64,000 nt of DNA from VXYL01 sp965116935 (GCA_965116935.1 OZ220737.1:1364001-1428000); one strand, 5' to 3'; shown: positions 7,289 to 15,427, counted from the stretch's first letter. Notes: generated by a model from the sequence alone, not told the origin. Translations and numbers: made by a program.

Positions 7289-9578
7289 CGAGGAAGAGGC
7301 GCTGGTTCGGCGCCTGAGCGTCCTCTTCCCCAACCCGCAGTCGCTGTTCGACGGCCTCCAGGTCGGCTTCGTCAACACCAGCGCCGGCAGCCTCACGTTC
7401 CGCCGCCGCGACATCGTCACGCGGGCGCAGGGTCCGGTCGTCTTCGCCCGCGTGCACGACTCGCGCATCGCCGGCAACGCGGACTTCGGCCCCGGCTGGC
7501 GGCTGTCGCTGGCCGAGGAGCTGCTCGTCGACGGCGATGCGGTGACCTACGTCGACGACGCCGGCGCCCAGCATGGCTTCGCCTGGGGCGCGGCCCGCTA
7601 CGCGGCCAGTCCCCCCACGCCGCGCCACGCGGCCACGACGCTCGCCTTCGAGGACATCGGCGGCGTCCGCGTGGCGACGCTGGTCGACGGCGACGCGACG
7701 CGCACCTTCGGGAAGGCCGACGAGGCAGGGAGGCGCTATGTCCTCAAGACCCTCGCTACCCGGGCCCGCACGCTCGCGTTCGAGCATCTGGACGGGCGGC
7801 TGTCGTCGGTCACCCACGACGGCGCGACGCTGTTCGAGGTCGAGCGCGACGCAAACGGTCGCATTGCCGAACTGCGCGACGACCACGGTCGGGTCGTGTC
7901 CTACGGCTACGACGCCGGCGGCCGCCTGGACACGGTCCGCGACATGGCCGGCAGCGACTGGCGCTACCTGTACCGCGACGACGGCCGCCTGGGCGCCGCC
8001 GTCGATCCGCTGGAGCGCCCCTACCTCGCGGCCTCGTACGACGAGACGGGCCGGGTGACGCAGGCGTACAGCGGCCCGCTCCACAGCTACGTCTACGGCG
8101 CCGACGAGACCATCGTCACCGAAGGCGGCGGCGAGGAGCGCACGCTGCGGCGCAACCCGGCGGGGGTGACCACCGCGCTGTCTTCCGCCGCGGGCGACGG
8201 CTGGCGGCTGACGCTGGACGGCGGCAACCGGGTCTCGACGCTGGCCCTCCCCGAGCGCACGCTGGCCTACACGTACGGCGACGGCGGCAGGGTCGAGTCC
8301 GTGGCGACGACGGTCGCGGGCGAGACCGCCGTGCGGTGGCACGACTACGACGCCGAGGGGCGCCTGACTGCGGTGACCGGGGGTGACCAGCCGCCGGTCG
8401 CCGTCACCTACCTGCCGGGCAACGTGCGGATCGTCACCGGCGACGAGGCGTTCGAGTATGATCTCGACGAGCGGGGTCGGGTGGCTTCGGTACGGCAGGG
8501 CGGGGAGGACGTGGTCAGGGTCGAGCGCAACGACGAGAGCGACATCGTGGAGGTTTCCAGGGGCAACCGGGTGGCGCGGTTTGGGCGGGATGAGCTGGGG
8601 AGGATTGTGGAGGCGACGTTCCCGGAGGGGGAGTCGGCGCGGTATTCCTACGACGACCTCGGCAACCTGCGCCTGGCCGAACACGGCGACGGGTCCTCTG
8701 TCGAGTACACACACGACGAGGGTGGCGACATCACCGGAGTCTTGGAGCGTCGGGCCACCGGTTCGGTCCGCCGGCTGGCTGTATCTGCTGGAGTCGTCGG
8801 GCCCGGCGTCGGCCGCACGGCCACACTCGGCGTGCCAGATCGCGGCAACCATCCACTGGAGACGCCGAGGGGGAACCCGAGTTTGGTATCGGTCATCGGC
8901 GGTGACCACGACACCGGGCGGCCCTATCACATGGTGGAATTCGCTAACGGGTGGGTGGTCGATTCGCTTGGAGCAAATGCTGTGCAATCACGCGACGCAG
9001 GTCGTGTATTGGAGATGGCAACCCGGCTGTTGGCCAGGAGCGACGGGGTGGGGGTACTATTGGAAACTGAGTTTCCCCACGAGTACACGGTTCGCATCCC
9101 CGAACCAGTGGCCCGGCGCACGACGCCGCCGACCTGCGAGGGGGACGAATCAGAGATCGTAGTTGACAGTAGCTCTGAAGCGACTCGACATTATTTCTTT
9201 GGGAACGGGGAACCGGTTCGACTTGGGCCTACAGCACAAGCCTCTATCAGAGATTCGAGTCGACAGCAGCTGGCAGAAAGGCGATTGCGCGAGGGGACAT
9301 CGGAGAACTCAGAAAGCGGAAGATACGGTGTCGAGAGTTCGATGCTATTCATCGGTGACACCGTGGTGACATACGAGACGACGTGTGACGAGTCAAGTTG
9401 CACAACGACATTCACGGGAGCGGTGGATGACGGGTACTGGGACGTAGACGTTCTGATCCCAGAGGTCCTGCACGACCGTGACGGGCCAGTTGCGGAACTC
9501 GTGGGCGGTACACCGTACGCGTTCTTGCCGTTCAGTTGGCAGATAACCTATCCGAACCCCGAAGCTGAGGGCGACTAA
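7044..9578 (+). CDS. RHS/YD-repeat polymorphic toxin, core and C-terminal toxin region
   Basis: Continuation, after a frameshift near 7090, of the Cys-rich protein; the true reading enters this frame at about VFSVAEGALFGG. The linker ACACPEGDEEEAL leads into an RHS N-terminal domain (LFPNPQSLFDGLQVGFVNTS, RIAGNADFGPGWRLSLAEEL) and then YD-type repeats (YDAGGRLDTVRD, YDETGRVTQAYSG, YDAEGRLTAVTGG, YDLDERGRVASV, YDDLGNLRLAEHG). RHS repeats form a shell that encapsulates a toxin. Similarity to the orphan copy stops after VLERRATGSVRRLA, and the last 270 or so residues are unique and visibly less GC-rich, as for an exchanged toxin tip. Its fold is not recognised (GGDHDTGRPYHMVEF near its start, ELVGGTPYAFLPFSWQITY near its end). 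The canonical DPxG self-cleavage motif of Rhs proteins was not seen. The exported gene 30 bp downstream may be the immunity gene. Confidence 0.82.
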   Translation: MPTTAAASASATPATVFSVAEGALFGGVNCVRRTTALCGTVADPGTCASTGGTWDGGAATCNCPEGMEADADRQACACPEGDEEEALVRRLSVLFPNPQSLFDGLQVGFVNTSAGSLTFRRRDIVTRAQGPVVFARVHDSRIAGNADFGPGWRLSLAEELLVDGDAVTYVDDAGAQHGFAWGAARYAASPPTPRHAATTLAFEDIGGVRVATLVDGDATRTFGKADEAGRRYVLKTLATRARTLAFEHLDGRLSSVTHDGATLFEVERDANGRIAELRDDHGRVVSYGYDAGGRLDTVRDMAGSDWRYLYRDDGRLGAAVDPLERPYLAASYDETGRVTQAYSGPLHSYVYGADETIVTEGGGEERTLRRNPAGVTTALSSAAGDGWRLTLDGGNRVSTLALPERTLAYTYGDGGRVESVATTVAGETAVRWHDYDAEGRLTAVTGGDQPPVAVTYLPGNVRIVTGDEAFEYDLDERGRVASVRQGGEDVVRVERNDESDIVEVSRGNRVARFGRDELGRIVEATFPEGESARYSYDDLGNLRLAEHGDGSSVEYTHDEGGDITGVLERRATGSVRRLAVSAGVVGPGVGRTATLGVPDRGNHPLETPRGNPSLVSVIGGDHDTGRPYHMVEFANGWVVDSLGANAVQSRDAGRVLEMATRLLARSDGVGVLLETEFPHEYTVRIPEPVARRTTPPTCEGDESEIVVDSSSEATRHYFFGNGEPVRLGPTAQASIRDSSRQQLAERRLREGTSENSESGRYGVESSMLFIGDTVVTYETTCDESSCTTTFTGAVDDGYWDVDVLIPEVLHDRDGPVAELVGGTPYAFLPFSWQITYPNPEAEGD

Positions 9579-9607
9579 GCCTCGTGACATTCCACAACCA
9601 TACGGGC

Positions 9608-10693
9608 ATGGGCAAATCGCGGACGGTTGTTTGGGGGCTTGGACTCTCGTTCGCCCTGTTTGTTGCGCCGGCGCTCGCCGCTGGCATGATCGACGACCTC
9701 CGCCGTTGGAGTGACTTGCACGGGCAAGTACGGCTGCACACCGATCGTGACGAGAGCTCGCTAGGACGTGGTTCCCACGCGGCGCGACGAGTAGCTGGAC
9801 GCAAGGCGTCCCCGATGTGGAGGGTTCTCGATGCGAATCCGACGGCAAGCCGACGAGGTGAGCGGATGCAAGTCGCTGCGAGGTCGTATTGGAACGAAGG
9901 TGCGGATGCGCAGCGTGGAGTGCTGAAGGAACGCGGGCCCGAGGACCTGGCGGAATGGCTCAAGTCCGACGCGTCAGCTGCGAGAGAGTGGATAGCCTCC
10001 GCGATGGTCCAAGAACGGTTCGAGGACTTGATAGTCGAAGCGCTGGCGCTGACTTCATCCGATTACCCAGAACTAACTATCGACGTTGCCTCCGTGTTAG
10101 CCGAGGGCCCGAGGAATCACGTGGTAGGGCTCGCCCTGGAACGATGGGTCCGACGCGACCGTGTACGTGCGTCGGAGTGGTTTGCGACACAGGCAAGGAC
10201 AGACATCAGGCACCGGTTTGCCACTCGATTCGCTCGGTGGTTCGCAGACGATTCGCCGAGTGATGCCTTGCGTTGGGCAATGGCACTTCCGCGGAGGAGC
10301 GCGGTACTCGCGGTACGAGGCGTTTTCGACGTGGTCGCCGCGGCCGATCGTGAAGGCGCCATTGCGGCGTTGTCGATCGTTGATTACGAGGAAGCACGTG
10401 CCGAGGCTGCTGGGTCGATCCTCAAGCAATGGGTTCAGGTTGCGCCGGCGGATGCTGAGTTGTGGCTACGGACCTATCGGAACGCGCATCATCGCCGAAG
10501 GCTGTACATGACGCTGTTCTCACTCTGGGCGCTCGAGCACCTTGATGCGGCAGCGGCCGGACTGGCGCAAATCCCGGAGAAGTCAGATCGAGCAGTCGCA
10601 ACCGAGATGGTTCGACGTATAGCGATTGAGGAAGACCCTGAGTTAGCCGCAGAGCTGCCGGACGTACGTGCACCGCATGACGCAGTCTGGTGA
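9608..10693 (+). CDS. Exported helical-repeat protein, candidate immunity protein
   Basis: 361 residues from ATG 9608; a GTG at 9584 is also possible, but ATG places the signal sequence GLGLSFALFVAPALAAG close to the N-terminus. The mature part is alpha-helical, with Trp/Ala-rich helices (EDLAEWLKSDASAAREWIAS, LALERWVRRDRVRASEWFAT, AADAELW-type) spaced like HEAT or Sel1-like solenoid repeats. No family is recognised. It starts directly behind the RHS gene, shares that gene's lower-GC tip composition, and is exported, so a role in neutralising an envelope-acting toxin is a reasonable inference, not a demonstrated one. An orphan RHS cassette follows at 10.8 kb. Confidence 0.65.
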   Translation: MGKSRTVVWGLGLSFALFVAPALAAGMIDDLRRWSDLHGQVRLHTDRDESSLGRGSHAARRVAGRKASPMWRVLDANPTASRRGERMQVAARSYWNEGADAQRGVLKERGPEDLAEWLKSDASAAREWIASAMVQERFEDLIVEALALTSSDYPELTIDVASVLAEGPRNHVVGLALERWVRRDRVRASEWFATQARTDIRHRFATRFARWFADDSPSDALRWAMALPRRSAVLAVRGVFDVVAAADREGAIAALSIVDYEEARAEAAGSILKQWVQVAPADAELWLRTYRNAHHRRRLYMTLFSLWALEHLDAAAAGLAQIPEKSDRAVATEMVRRIAIEEDPELAAELPDVRAPHDAVW

Positions 10694-10730
10694 GCCCAGC
10701 CTCCTTTTTGTTCCGCCACAGCATTTTTTT

Positions 10731-10860
10731 CCGCCACACACTTTTTCCGTCCTACACGCCGTAGGCAATCTCGCACGCTCTCCTGTCGTGCATCTGCCGG
10801 GACAACGACCAGGAAGAGGCGCTGGTTCCGCGCCTGAGCGTCCTCTTCCCCAACCCGCAG
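10731..10860 (+). repeat. Direct repeat A ahead of orphan RHS cassette 1
   Basis: Begins ccgccacacactttttccgt, includes gtaggcaatctcgcacgctc and tcctgtcgtgcatctgcc, and runs into gaagaggcgctggttccgcg. It recurs with few changes at 11267-11392. Each copy immediately precedes a displaced piece of the RHS gene. Confidence 0.85.
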
Positions 10861-11160
10861 TCGCTGTTCGACGGCCTCCAGGTCGGCTTCGTCAACACCA
10901 GCGCCGGCAACCTCACGTTCCGCCGCCGCGACATCGTCACCCGGGCGCAGGGCGCGGTCGTCTTCGCCCGCGTGCACGACTCGCGCATCGCCGGCAACGC
11001 GGACTTCGGCCCCGGCTGGCGGCTGTCGCTGGCGGAGGAGCTGCTCGGCGCGCCCTGGGCGATACCGGAAGCGCAGGACGCGCTTGGGATGGGCTCGGCC
11101 GATGAACGCCCGCCAACAGTCGATCCGAACCAGAAAGAGCTTTGTCTGTCCGCGACGTAG
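10801..11160 (+). pseudogene. Orphan RHS cassette 1 (N-terminal RHS domain fragment)
   Basis: Translation in frame 1 reads DNDQEEALVPRLSVLFPNPQ and continues nearly identical to the main RHS protein up to FGPGWRLSLAEELL. It then diverges at GAPWAIPEAQDALGMGSADE and stops at 11158-11160. There is no usable start codon upstream until an internal ATG at 10972, and TAG 10762 closes the frame. It is a typical start-less displaced RHS piece. The divergent tail overlaps the IS21 relic read from the other strand, so the new 3' end is probably insertion-sequence DNA rather than a toxin. Confidence 0.8.
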
Positions 11161-11255
11161 CGAGGTGTGTCTTATGTACCCGCACTCGGCGGGCCGAGCA
11201 GGACCACGTTATCGGCGCGCTCGACGAAGCCGAAATCGTGTAGGCTCTTTAACCT
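11055..11255 (-). mobile_element. IS21-family istB relic
   Basis: Read on the minus strand, this stretch encodes FVERADNVVLLGPPSAGT and, one frame away, KTHLATSRTDKA. Joined, these give the IstB ATPase P-loop region (GPPxxGT/K-THLA) preceded by its typical FVE...NVVLLG strand. The break is a small frameshift at the P-loop. Nothing else of istA or istB is recognisable, so this is a short degraded remnant. It sits exactly where orphan cassette 1 loses RHS similarity and probably truncated it. Confidence 0.6.
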
Positions 11256-11266
11256 CTCTTTCTATC

Positions 11267-11392
11267 CCGCCACACACTTTTTTCGTCCTACACACCGTAG
11301 GCAATCTCGCACGCTCTCCTGTCGTGCATCTGCCCGGATGACGAAGAAGAGGCGCTGGTTCCGCGCCTGAGCGTCCTGTCCCGCAAACCGCA
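11267..11392 (+). repeat. Direct repeat A', ahead of orphan RHS cassette 2
   Basis: Second copy of the 10731-10860 repeat: cgccacacacttttttcgtc, caccgtaggcaatctcgcac, then the start of the RHS region (gaagaggcgctggttccgcg). It ends at gcagt, where an internal deletion joins it to the middle of the RHS core. Confidence 0.85.
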
Positions 11393-12244
11393 GTGTTGCC
11401 GAGCTGCGCGACGACCACGGCCGCTCGGTTCACTACGGCTACGACGCCAGCGGTCGCCTGGACACGGTCCGCGACATGGCCGGCAGCGACTGGCGCTACC
11501 TGTACCGCGACGACGGCCGCCTGGGCGCCGCCGTCGATCCGCTGGAGCGCCCCTACCTCGCGGCCTCGTACGACGAGACGGGCCGGGTGACGCAGGCGTA
11601 CAGCGGCCCGCTCCACGCCTACGCCTACGGCGCGCGGCAGACGACCGTCACCGAAGGCGCGGGCGAGGAGCGCACGCTGCGGCGCAACCCGGCGGGCGTG
11701 ACCACCGCGGTGTCTTCCGCCGCGGGCGACGGCTGGCGGCTGACGCTGGACGGCGGCAACCGGGTCTCGACGCTGGCCCTCCCCGAGCGCACGCTGGCGT
11801 ACACGTACGGCGACGGCGGCAGGGTCGAGTCCGTGGCGACGACGGTCGCGGGCGAGACCACCGTGCGGTGGCACGATTACGACGCCGAAGGGCGCCTGAC
11901 CGCGGTGACCGGGGGCGATGAACCGCCGGTCGCCGTCACCTACCTGCCGGGCAACGTGCGGATCGTCACCGGCGACGAGGCGTTCGAGTATGATCTCGAC
12001 GAGCGGGGTCGGGTGGTTTCGGTAAGGGACGGCGCCGAGGATGTCGTTAGGGTCGAATACAACGACGCGGGCGACATCGTGAGCATCAGTCAGGGGAACC
12101 GGGTGGCGCGGTTTGGGCGGGACGAGTTGGGGAGGATTGCGGAATCCACGTTCCCGGACGGTCAATCGGCCCGGTACTTCTATGACGACCTCGGCATCCT
12201 GCGCCTGGCCGAACACGGCGACGGGACCTCTGTCGATTACACAC
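11337..12244 (+). pseudogene. Orphan RHS cassette 2, core part with internal deletion
   Basis: It starts DDEEEALVPRLSVL in one frame, then at about 11393 jumps to sequence equivalent to base 7864 of the main gene, a loss of about 520 bp that also changes frame. From VAELRDDHGRSVHYGYDAS onward the product tracks the main RHS core closely (YDETGRVTQAYSGPLHAY, YLPGNVRIVTGDEAFEYDLD). The frame breaks a second time at an AC run: (AC)3 at 12239-12244 here against (AC)4 at 8707-8714 in the main gene. Nearly identical DNA over about 850 bp makes this a ready recombination donor for the main gene. Confidence 0.85.
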
Positions 12245-13522
12245 GACGCGGGTGGCGACATCATCGGCGTCTTGGAGCGTCGGGCCACCGGTTCGGTCCG
12301 CCGGCTGGCCGCCGTGTCGGTTGGCTTCGTCGGCCCCGGTGTCAGCGACGCGGCTGTGCGTGGTGTGGCTGACCGCACCGTGCCCGAATCGCTGGAGATC
12401 AAGGCGGGGAGCAAGACCATCTCTGTTGACCACGGCCCGATGGGCACGGTTGCCGGGATGACGGGCGAATCGGCATCGGAGTGGGCTCCGTCTGGAACGG
12501 GTGGGCCACGCTTGGGAGTGGATGTGCCAGTCAGGCTGGGAGCGTGGGAAGCGGGTCGTGTGCCAGGCCTCGAGGAGGCAGCGAGCGGTGCCGGGAGGCC
12601 TGCCGGCATGGCGGACACCACTGGCGGGCCAGGTATGGTCGGGCAAGTTACCGCCACGGCCACGGCGGAGTTCGTTAGCGCCCGGCTCGGGGAGGGCGCA
12701 GCGGGGGCGGAACGCGTCACGGCTGGAATTGTGCGTCCTGCGGAGTACGCGTTGCGGGAAGGGACTCGCGGCACGAATCTCGTCGGTTCTGCGGATCGCT
12801 GTGAAGCGGTGGACGACTGCGACGGGATAACGACGATCGCTCCGTACCCCAACGACGGCCACGTGGCGGATGTCGTCGACACCGAAAACCTGACCGATGC
12901 AACGCGCGCGGCACTCAGCTGTCTCACGGCGGCCGTTGGCAGGAATGGCGGCACGCTCACGGTCGAGTCGGCGCACAGGCCGCACAGCTACCAGCTGCAT
13001 CTCTTGGAGGTGTATGACAAGTACAAGGGGAAGGACGGCCAGCCGGGCGTCGAAACGTGGCCGGAAGGCAAATGCCCGGAGGTGCGGAGCAACGTGATGA
13101 TGGAGTGGAACAGGCATGCGCCGATTAGCGTCAGGCCAGCGGAACACCAGTCGCAGCACTCGCTCGGCGTGGCGTTCGACGCAAACTGGGGTGCGCTTGC
13201 CGACGGCGTCGGCATCGACGGGCTGGCGCACGAGTGCGGCACCTGCCGTCCCGTCGGAGGGCGCGGCACCCTCAGCGCGAAGGCTGCGCCTTTCGGGCTG
13301 GGGTCAGCGCCGCCCTCCGGGAATCGAGGACGGTTTCTCGGCTCCCCCCGGCGAGGGGAAGTGACTCAGAAGGGGCCATGTTCTGGGTTTGGGGGAGGGG
13401 GCGGGTTTGGGTCGGCGGCCCCCCCCCTCCGAGAAATCGAGGACGATTTCTCGACTCCCCCGCGAGGGGGGAGTGACAGGGAAGTGCTCGCAACCAGCGC
13501 CTTTCGTCGGCCAGGCTCCTAG
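12245..13522 (+). pseudogene. Orphan RHS C-terminal domain, M15-like peptidase toxin, truncated
   Basis: Reads on from GGDIIGVLERRATGSVRRLA (shared with the main gene) into a different tip. After a low-complexity linker rich in Gly, Ala and Val, residues near 12.9-13.25 kb resemble M15 (VanY / D-Ala-D-Ala) peptidases: TVESAHRPHSYQLHLLEVYD, then HQSQHSLGVAFDANW, then IDGLAHECGTCRPV. The S-x-H-x-x-G-x-A-x-D zinc motif is present. The expected last His ligand, which in relatives follows the CRPV-type segment, is absent: from about 13265 the frame runs into dispersed repeats and stops inside the end of rpiA. The peptidase is therefore probably truncated. If intact it would cut peptidoglycan. No immunity gene is seen beside it. 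Confidence 0.6.
13313..13490 (+). repeat. Dispersed double-hairpin repeat, copies 3 and 4
   Basis: A diverged copy (13313-13370: gaatcgaggacggtttctcg, then ggctccccccggcgagggga) is followed by a near-perfect one (13427-13482: ctccgagaaatcgaggacga, then tttctcgactcccccgcgag, ending gagtgacag). Both have the same orientation as copy 1 at 2081. They lie between the orphan toxin and rpiA and form its convergent border. Confidence 0.8.
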
Positions 13523-14199
13523 GCGATGGTTTCGATGCCGCTTGCCGAAGCCACGATCACCGCTTCCGGGCGCCGGATGGCGAAGATGCCGTTGGTGACG
13601 ACACCCGGGATGTCGTTGATGGTTGCCTCCAGCCCGGCTGCATCGTCGATGGCGAGTCCGTGGATGTCGAGGATCGGGTTGCCGTTGTCGGTGACGAACC
13701 CCTCGCGCCGGCGGGGCGTGCCGCCGAGCTCCATCAAGCGCTCCGCAACGAGGCGACTTGCCATTGGCACCACCTCGATGGGCAGCGGGAACGTGCCCAA
13801 GCGCGCCACCATTTTGGAGTCGTCGACAATGCACAGGAATCGCTCCGCCTTGGCAGCGACGATCTTCTCCCGCGTCAGCGCACCGCCGCCGCCCTTGATG
13901 AGCGACCGATCCGACGCCACCTCGTCGGCGCCATCCACATAGACGGCGACACGTTCGGCATCGCCGAGGTCCAGCACGCGAATGCCGTGCCCTCGGAGCC
14001 TGGCGGCAGTGTCCTCGCTGCTCGCCACGGTGGCCCCAAAGGAGCTCTTCACCTCGGCAAGAGCGTCGATGAAATGATTGGCGGTGCTGCCCGTGCCCAC
14101 GCCGACGATGGTCTGCTGGCCGAACGCCGGAAGGATCCGCTCCAAGGCGGAACGCGCACAGTCGCGCTTCAGGCGCTCGCGGGGAGTCAGTTCCGCCAA
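13519..14199 (-). CDS. rpiA: Ribose-5-phosphate isomerase A
   Basis: Interconverts ribose 5-phosphate and ribulose 5-phosphate in the cytosolic pentose phosphate pathway. 226 residues, close to the E. coli 219. Key motifs are TIVGVGTGSTANHFIDAL, VYVDGADEV with the catalytic Asp pair, LIKGGGGALTREKIV, KFPLP-type GTFPLPIEVVPMA and VTDNGNPILDIHG. The start is taken as TTG at 14199 (AELTPRERLKRDC) because a ggagg site lies 9 bases upstream and alignment with E. coli RpiA begins there; the frame is open further upstream but into the def gene. It follows def by 5 bp in the same direction, so the two are probably co-transcribed. Downstream are the double-hairpin repeats. Confidence 0.94.
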   Translation of the reverse strand: MAELTPRERLKRDCARSALERILPAFGQQTIVGVGTGSTANHFIDALAEVKSSFGATVASSEDTAARLRGHGIRVLDLGDAERVAVYVDGADEVASDRSLIKGGGGALTREKIVAAKAERFLCIVDDSKMVARLGTFPLPIEVVPMASRLVAERLMELGGTPRRREGFVTDNGNPILDIHGLAIDDAAGLEATINDIPGVVTNGIFAIRRPEAVIVASASGIETIA

Positions 14200-14204
14200 C
14201 GCCG

Positions 14205-14747
14205 CTACCCTCCGGCTTCGGCCGGCTGCAAGTAGCGGGCGTACTCCTCCTCGAAGGCGAGCTTGGTGGGATCGCTGATGCGGTCGATGTAGAGCTTGCC
14301 GTCGAGATGGTCGAACTCGTGCTGGAAGACCGTGGCGAGAAGGCCGCGTGCAACCACGGACTCGGTTTCGCCGCGAGGATTCGTGAACGTCACGCGAATG
14401 TGCTGCGGGCGCTCGACAAAGCCGCGCAGCCCCGGCACCGACAGGCAGCCTTCCCAAAAGCCCCCGGTTTCGTCGCCAAGCACCTCGACGGTGGGGTTGA
14501 AGCACACCGTCGGCGTTGCACTGTTCCCGGCACCACCGGCTTCCTCGGGCAGATGAACGATCGCAAGCCGCATGTTCTCGCCCACCTGCGGCGCGGCAAG
14601 ACCAATGCCGCCGTAGTCGTGCAGCGTGTCGATCATGTCCGCGAGCAGGCGGTGCATGGCTTCCGTGCCGATGTCCTCGGCCGCCACCTCTTTGGCCCGA
14701 CGGCGCAGAACTGGGTGCCCCATGCGAATGATCTTGCGAACCGCCAT
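14205..14747 (-). CDS. def: Peptide deformylase
   Basis: Removes the N-formyl group from nascent proteins. 180 residues. All three family motifs are present: GIGLAAPQVG at residues 47-56, EGCLSVPG at 99-106 (Cys metal ligand) and QHEFDHLDG around 142-150 (His ligands and catalytic Glu). Starts at ATG (MAVRKIIRMGHPVLR), as in E. coli. It lies between a GPP34 gene and rpiA on the minus strand rather than with fmt, the more common partner, so this may be one of several def genes in the genome. Confidence 0.95.
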   Translation of the reverse strand: MAVRKIIRMGHPVLRRRAKEVAAEDIGTEAMHRLLADMIDTLHDYGGIGLAAPQVGENMRLAIVHLPEEAGGAGNSATPTVCFNPTVEVLGDETGGFWEGCLSVPGLRGFVERPQHIRVTFTNPRGETESVVARGLLATVFQHEFDHLDGKLYIDRISDPTKLAFEEEYARYLQPAEAGG

Positions 14748-14773
14748 GGCCGCTTACGCGTCGCTACGGGCGA

Positions 14774-15427
14774 TCAGAAGAACTGGGGCTGGGCGGCAAT
14801 TGCGAGGGACGATTCGATGTCCCACACCGCCCGGGTGACGGCCTGACCGATCAGGTCCATCTTCCGCACCTGCTCGATGCGCTTGGCCGCGAGCTCGACC
14901 TCGCGCGGCGTGAGGATTTCCTTGAAGATGCCGCACGCATCGGCAAGGCAAAGGATGACGATGTCGCGGGGGTCCGGAATGTCGTCGCTGAACAACACGC
15001 CCATGATGCGCAGCTTCACCTCGCGCTCGGCCTGGCCATCCACGATGGGATAGCGCCGGGCGCGGAACACCCACAGGAAGCGGTCATCGCGCTGCTCCAG
15101 GATGCCACCCTTGATGAGGCGTTCGAGGGCGCGTTCACGAATCTGGTCGGCACGTGCCGCGGCTCTCTCCACCCAGTACCGTGCGTCTCGGGTCTCCTGC
15201 GCGGAGGCGATGTCGGCCAGCATGGGATCAAGCATGTCGTCGCCTACAGGCGTCTTGTCGAGCAGGATCAGCGTGCTTGGGTCGGTGTCGACGCGGTCCT
15301 CGAGCGCGAGGTCCATGAGCACGCCGCCGCCCAAGGCATAGCGCACACTCCAGTCGGGCACGCGCGCGAACCGACCATCCTCGTCGTGCAGCAGAAGAAG
15401 CATGATCTCTTCGGAGAACCTCAGCAT
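14774..15427 (-). CDS. GPP34 (GOLPH3/Vps74) family protein
   Basis: 217 residues from ATG 15427. The frame is open 33 codons further upstream, but similarity begins at MLRFSEEIMLLLLHDEDGRF. Family hallmarks are the N-terminal LxxEExLLLL helix, ALGGGVLMDLALEDRVDTD, LILLDKTPVGDDMLDPMLAD and a C-terminal helical part with two ILTPREVELAAKRI-type helices. In eukaryotes GOLPH3 binds phosphatidylinositol 4-phosphate and sorts Golgi glycosyltransferases. Bacterial members are widespread but their function is not established. Here it sits 26 bp upstream of def in a row of housekeeping genes, suggesting a constitutive role, possibly at the membrane. Confidence 0.85.
   Translation of the reverse strand: MLRFSEEIMLLLLHDEDGRFARVPDWSVRYALGGGVLMDLALEDRVDTDPSTLILLDKTPVGDDMLDPMLADIASAQETRDARYWVERAAARADQIRERALERLIKGGILEQRDDRFLWVFRARRYPIVDGQAEREVKLRIMGVLFSDDIPDPRDIVILCLADACGIFKEILTPREVELAAKRIEQVRKMDLIGQAVTRAVWDIESSLAIAAQPQFF

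Noticed and set aside
5006..7477. 823-residue minus-strand open frame opposite the Cys-rich gene
   Set aside because: It is a by-product of the repetitive high-GC coding DNA; it shows Ala/Arg/Pro-rich text, no start context and no family similarity, whereas the plus strand has a signal peptide and ordered cysteines.
6999..8987. 662-residue minus-strand open frame opposite the RHS core
   Set aside because: RHS YD motifs are unambiguous on the plus strand; the antisense text is a codon-bias shadow, repeated in the same way opposite the orphan copy (11209-12960).
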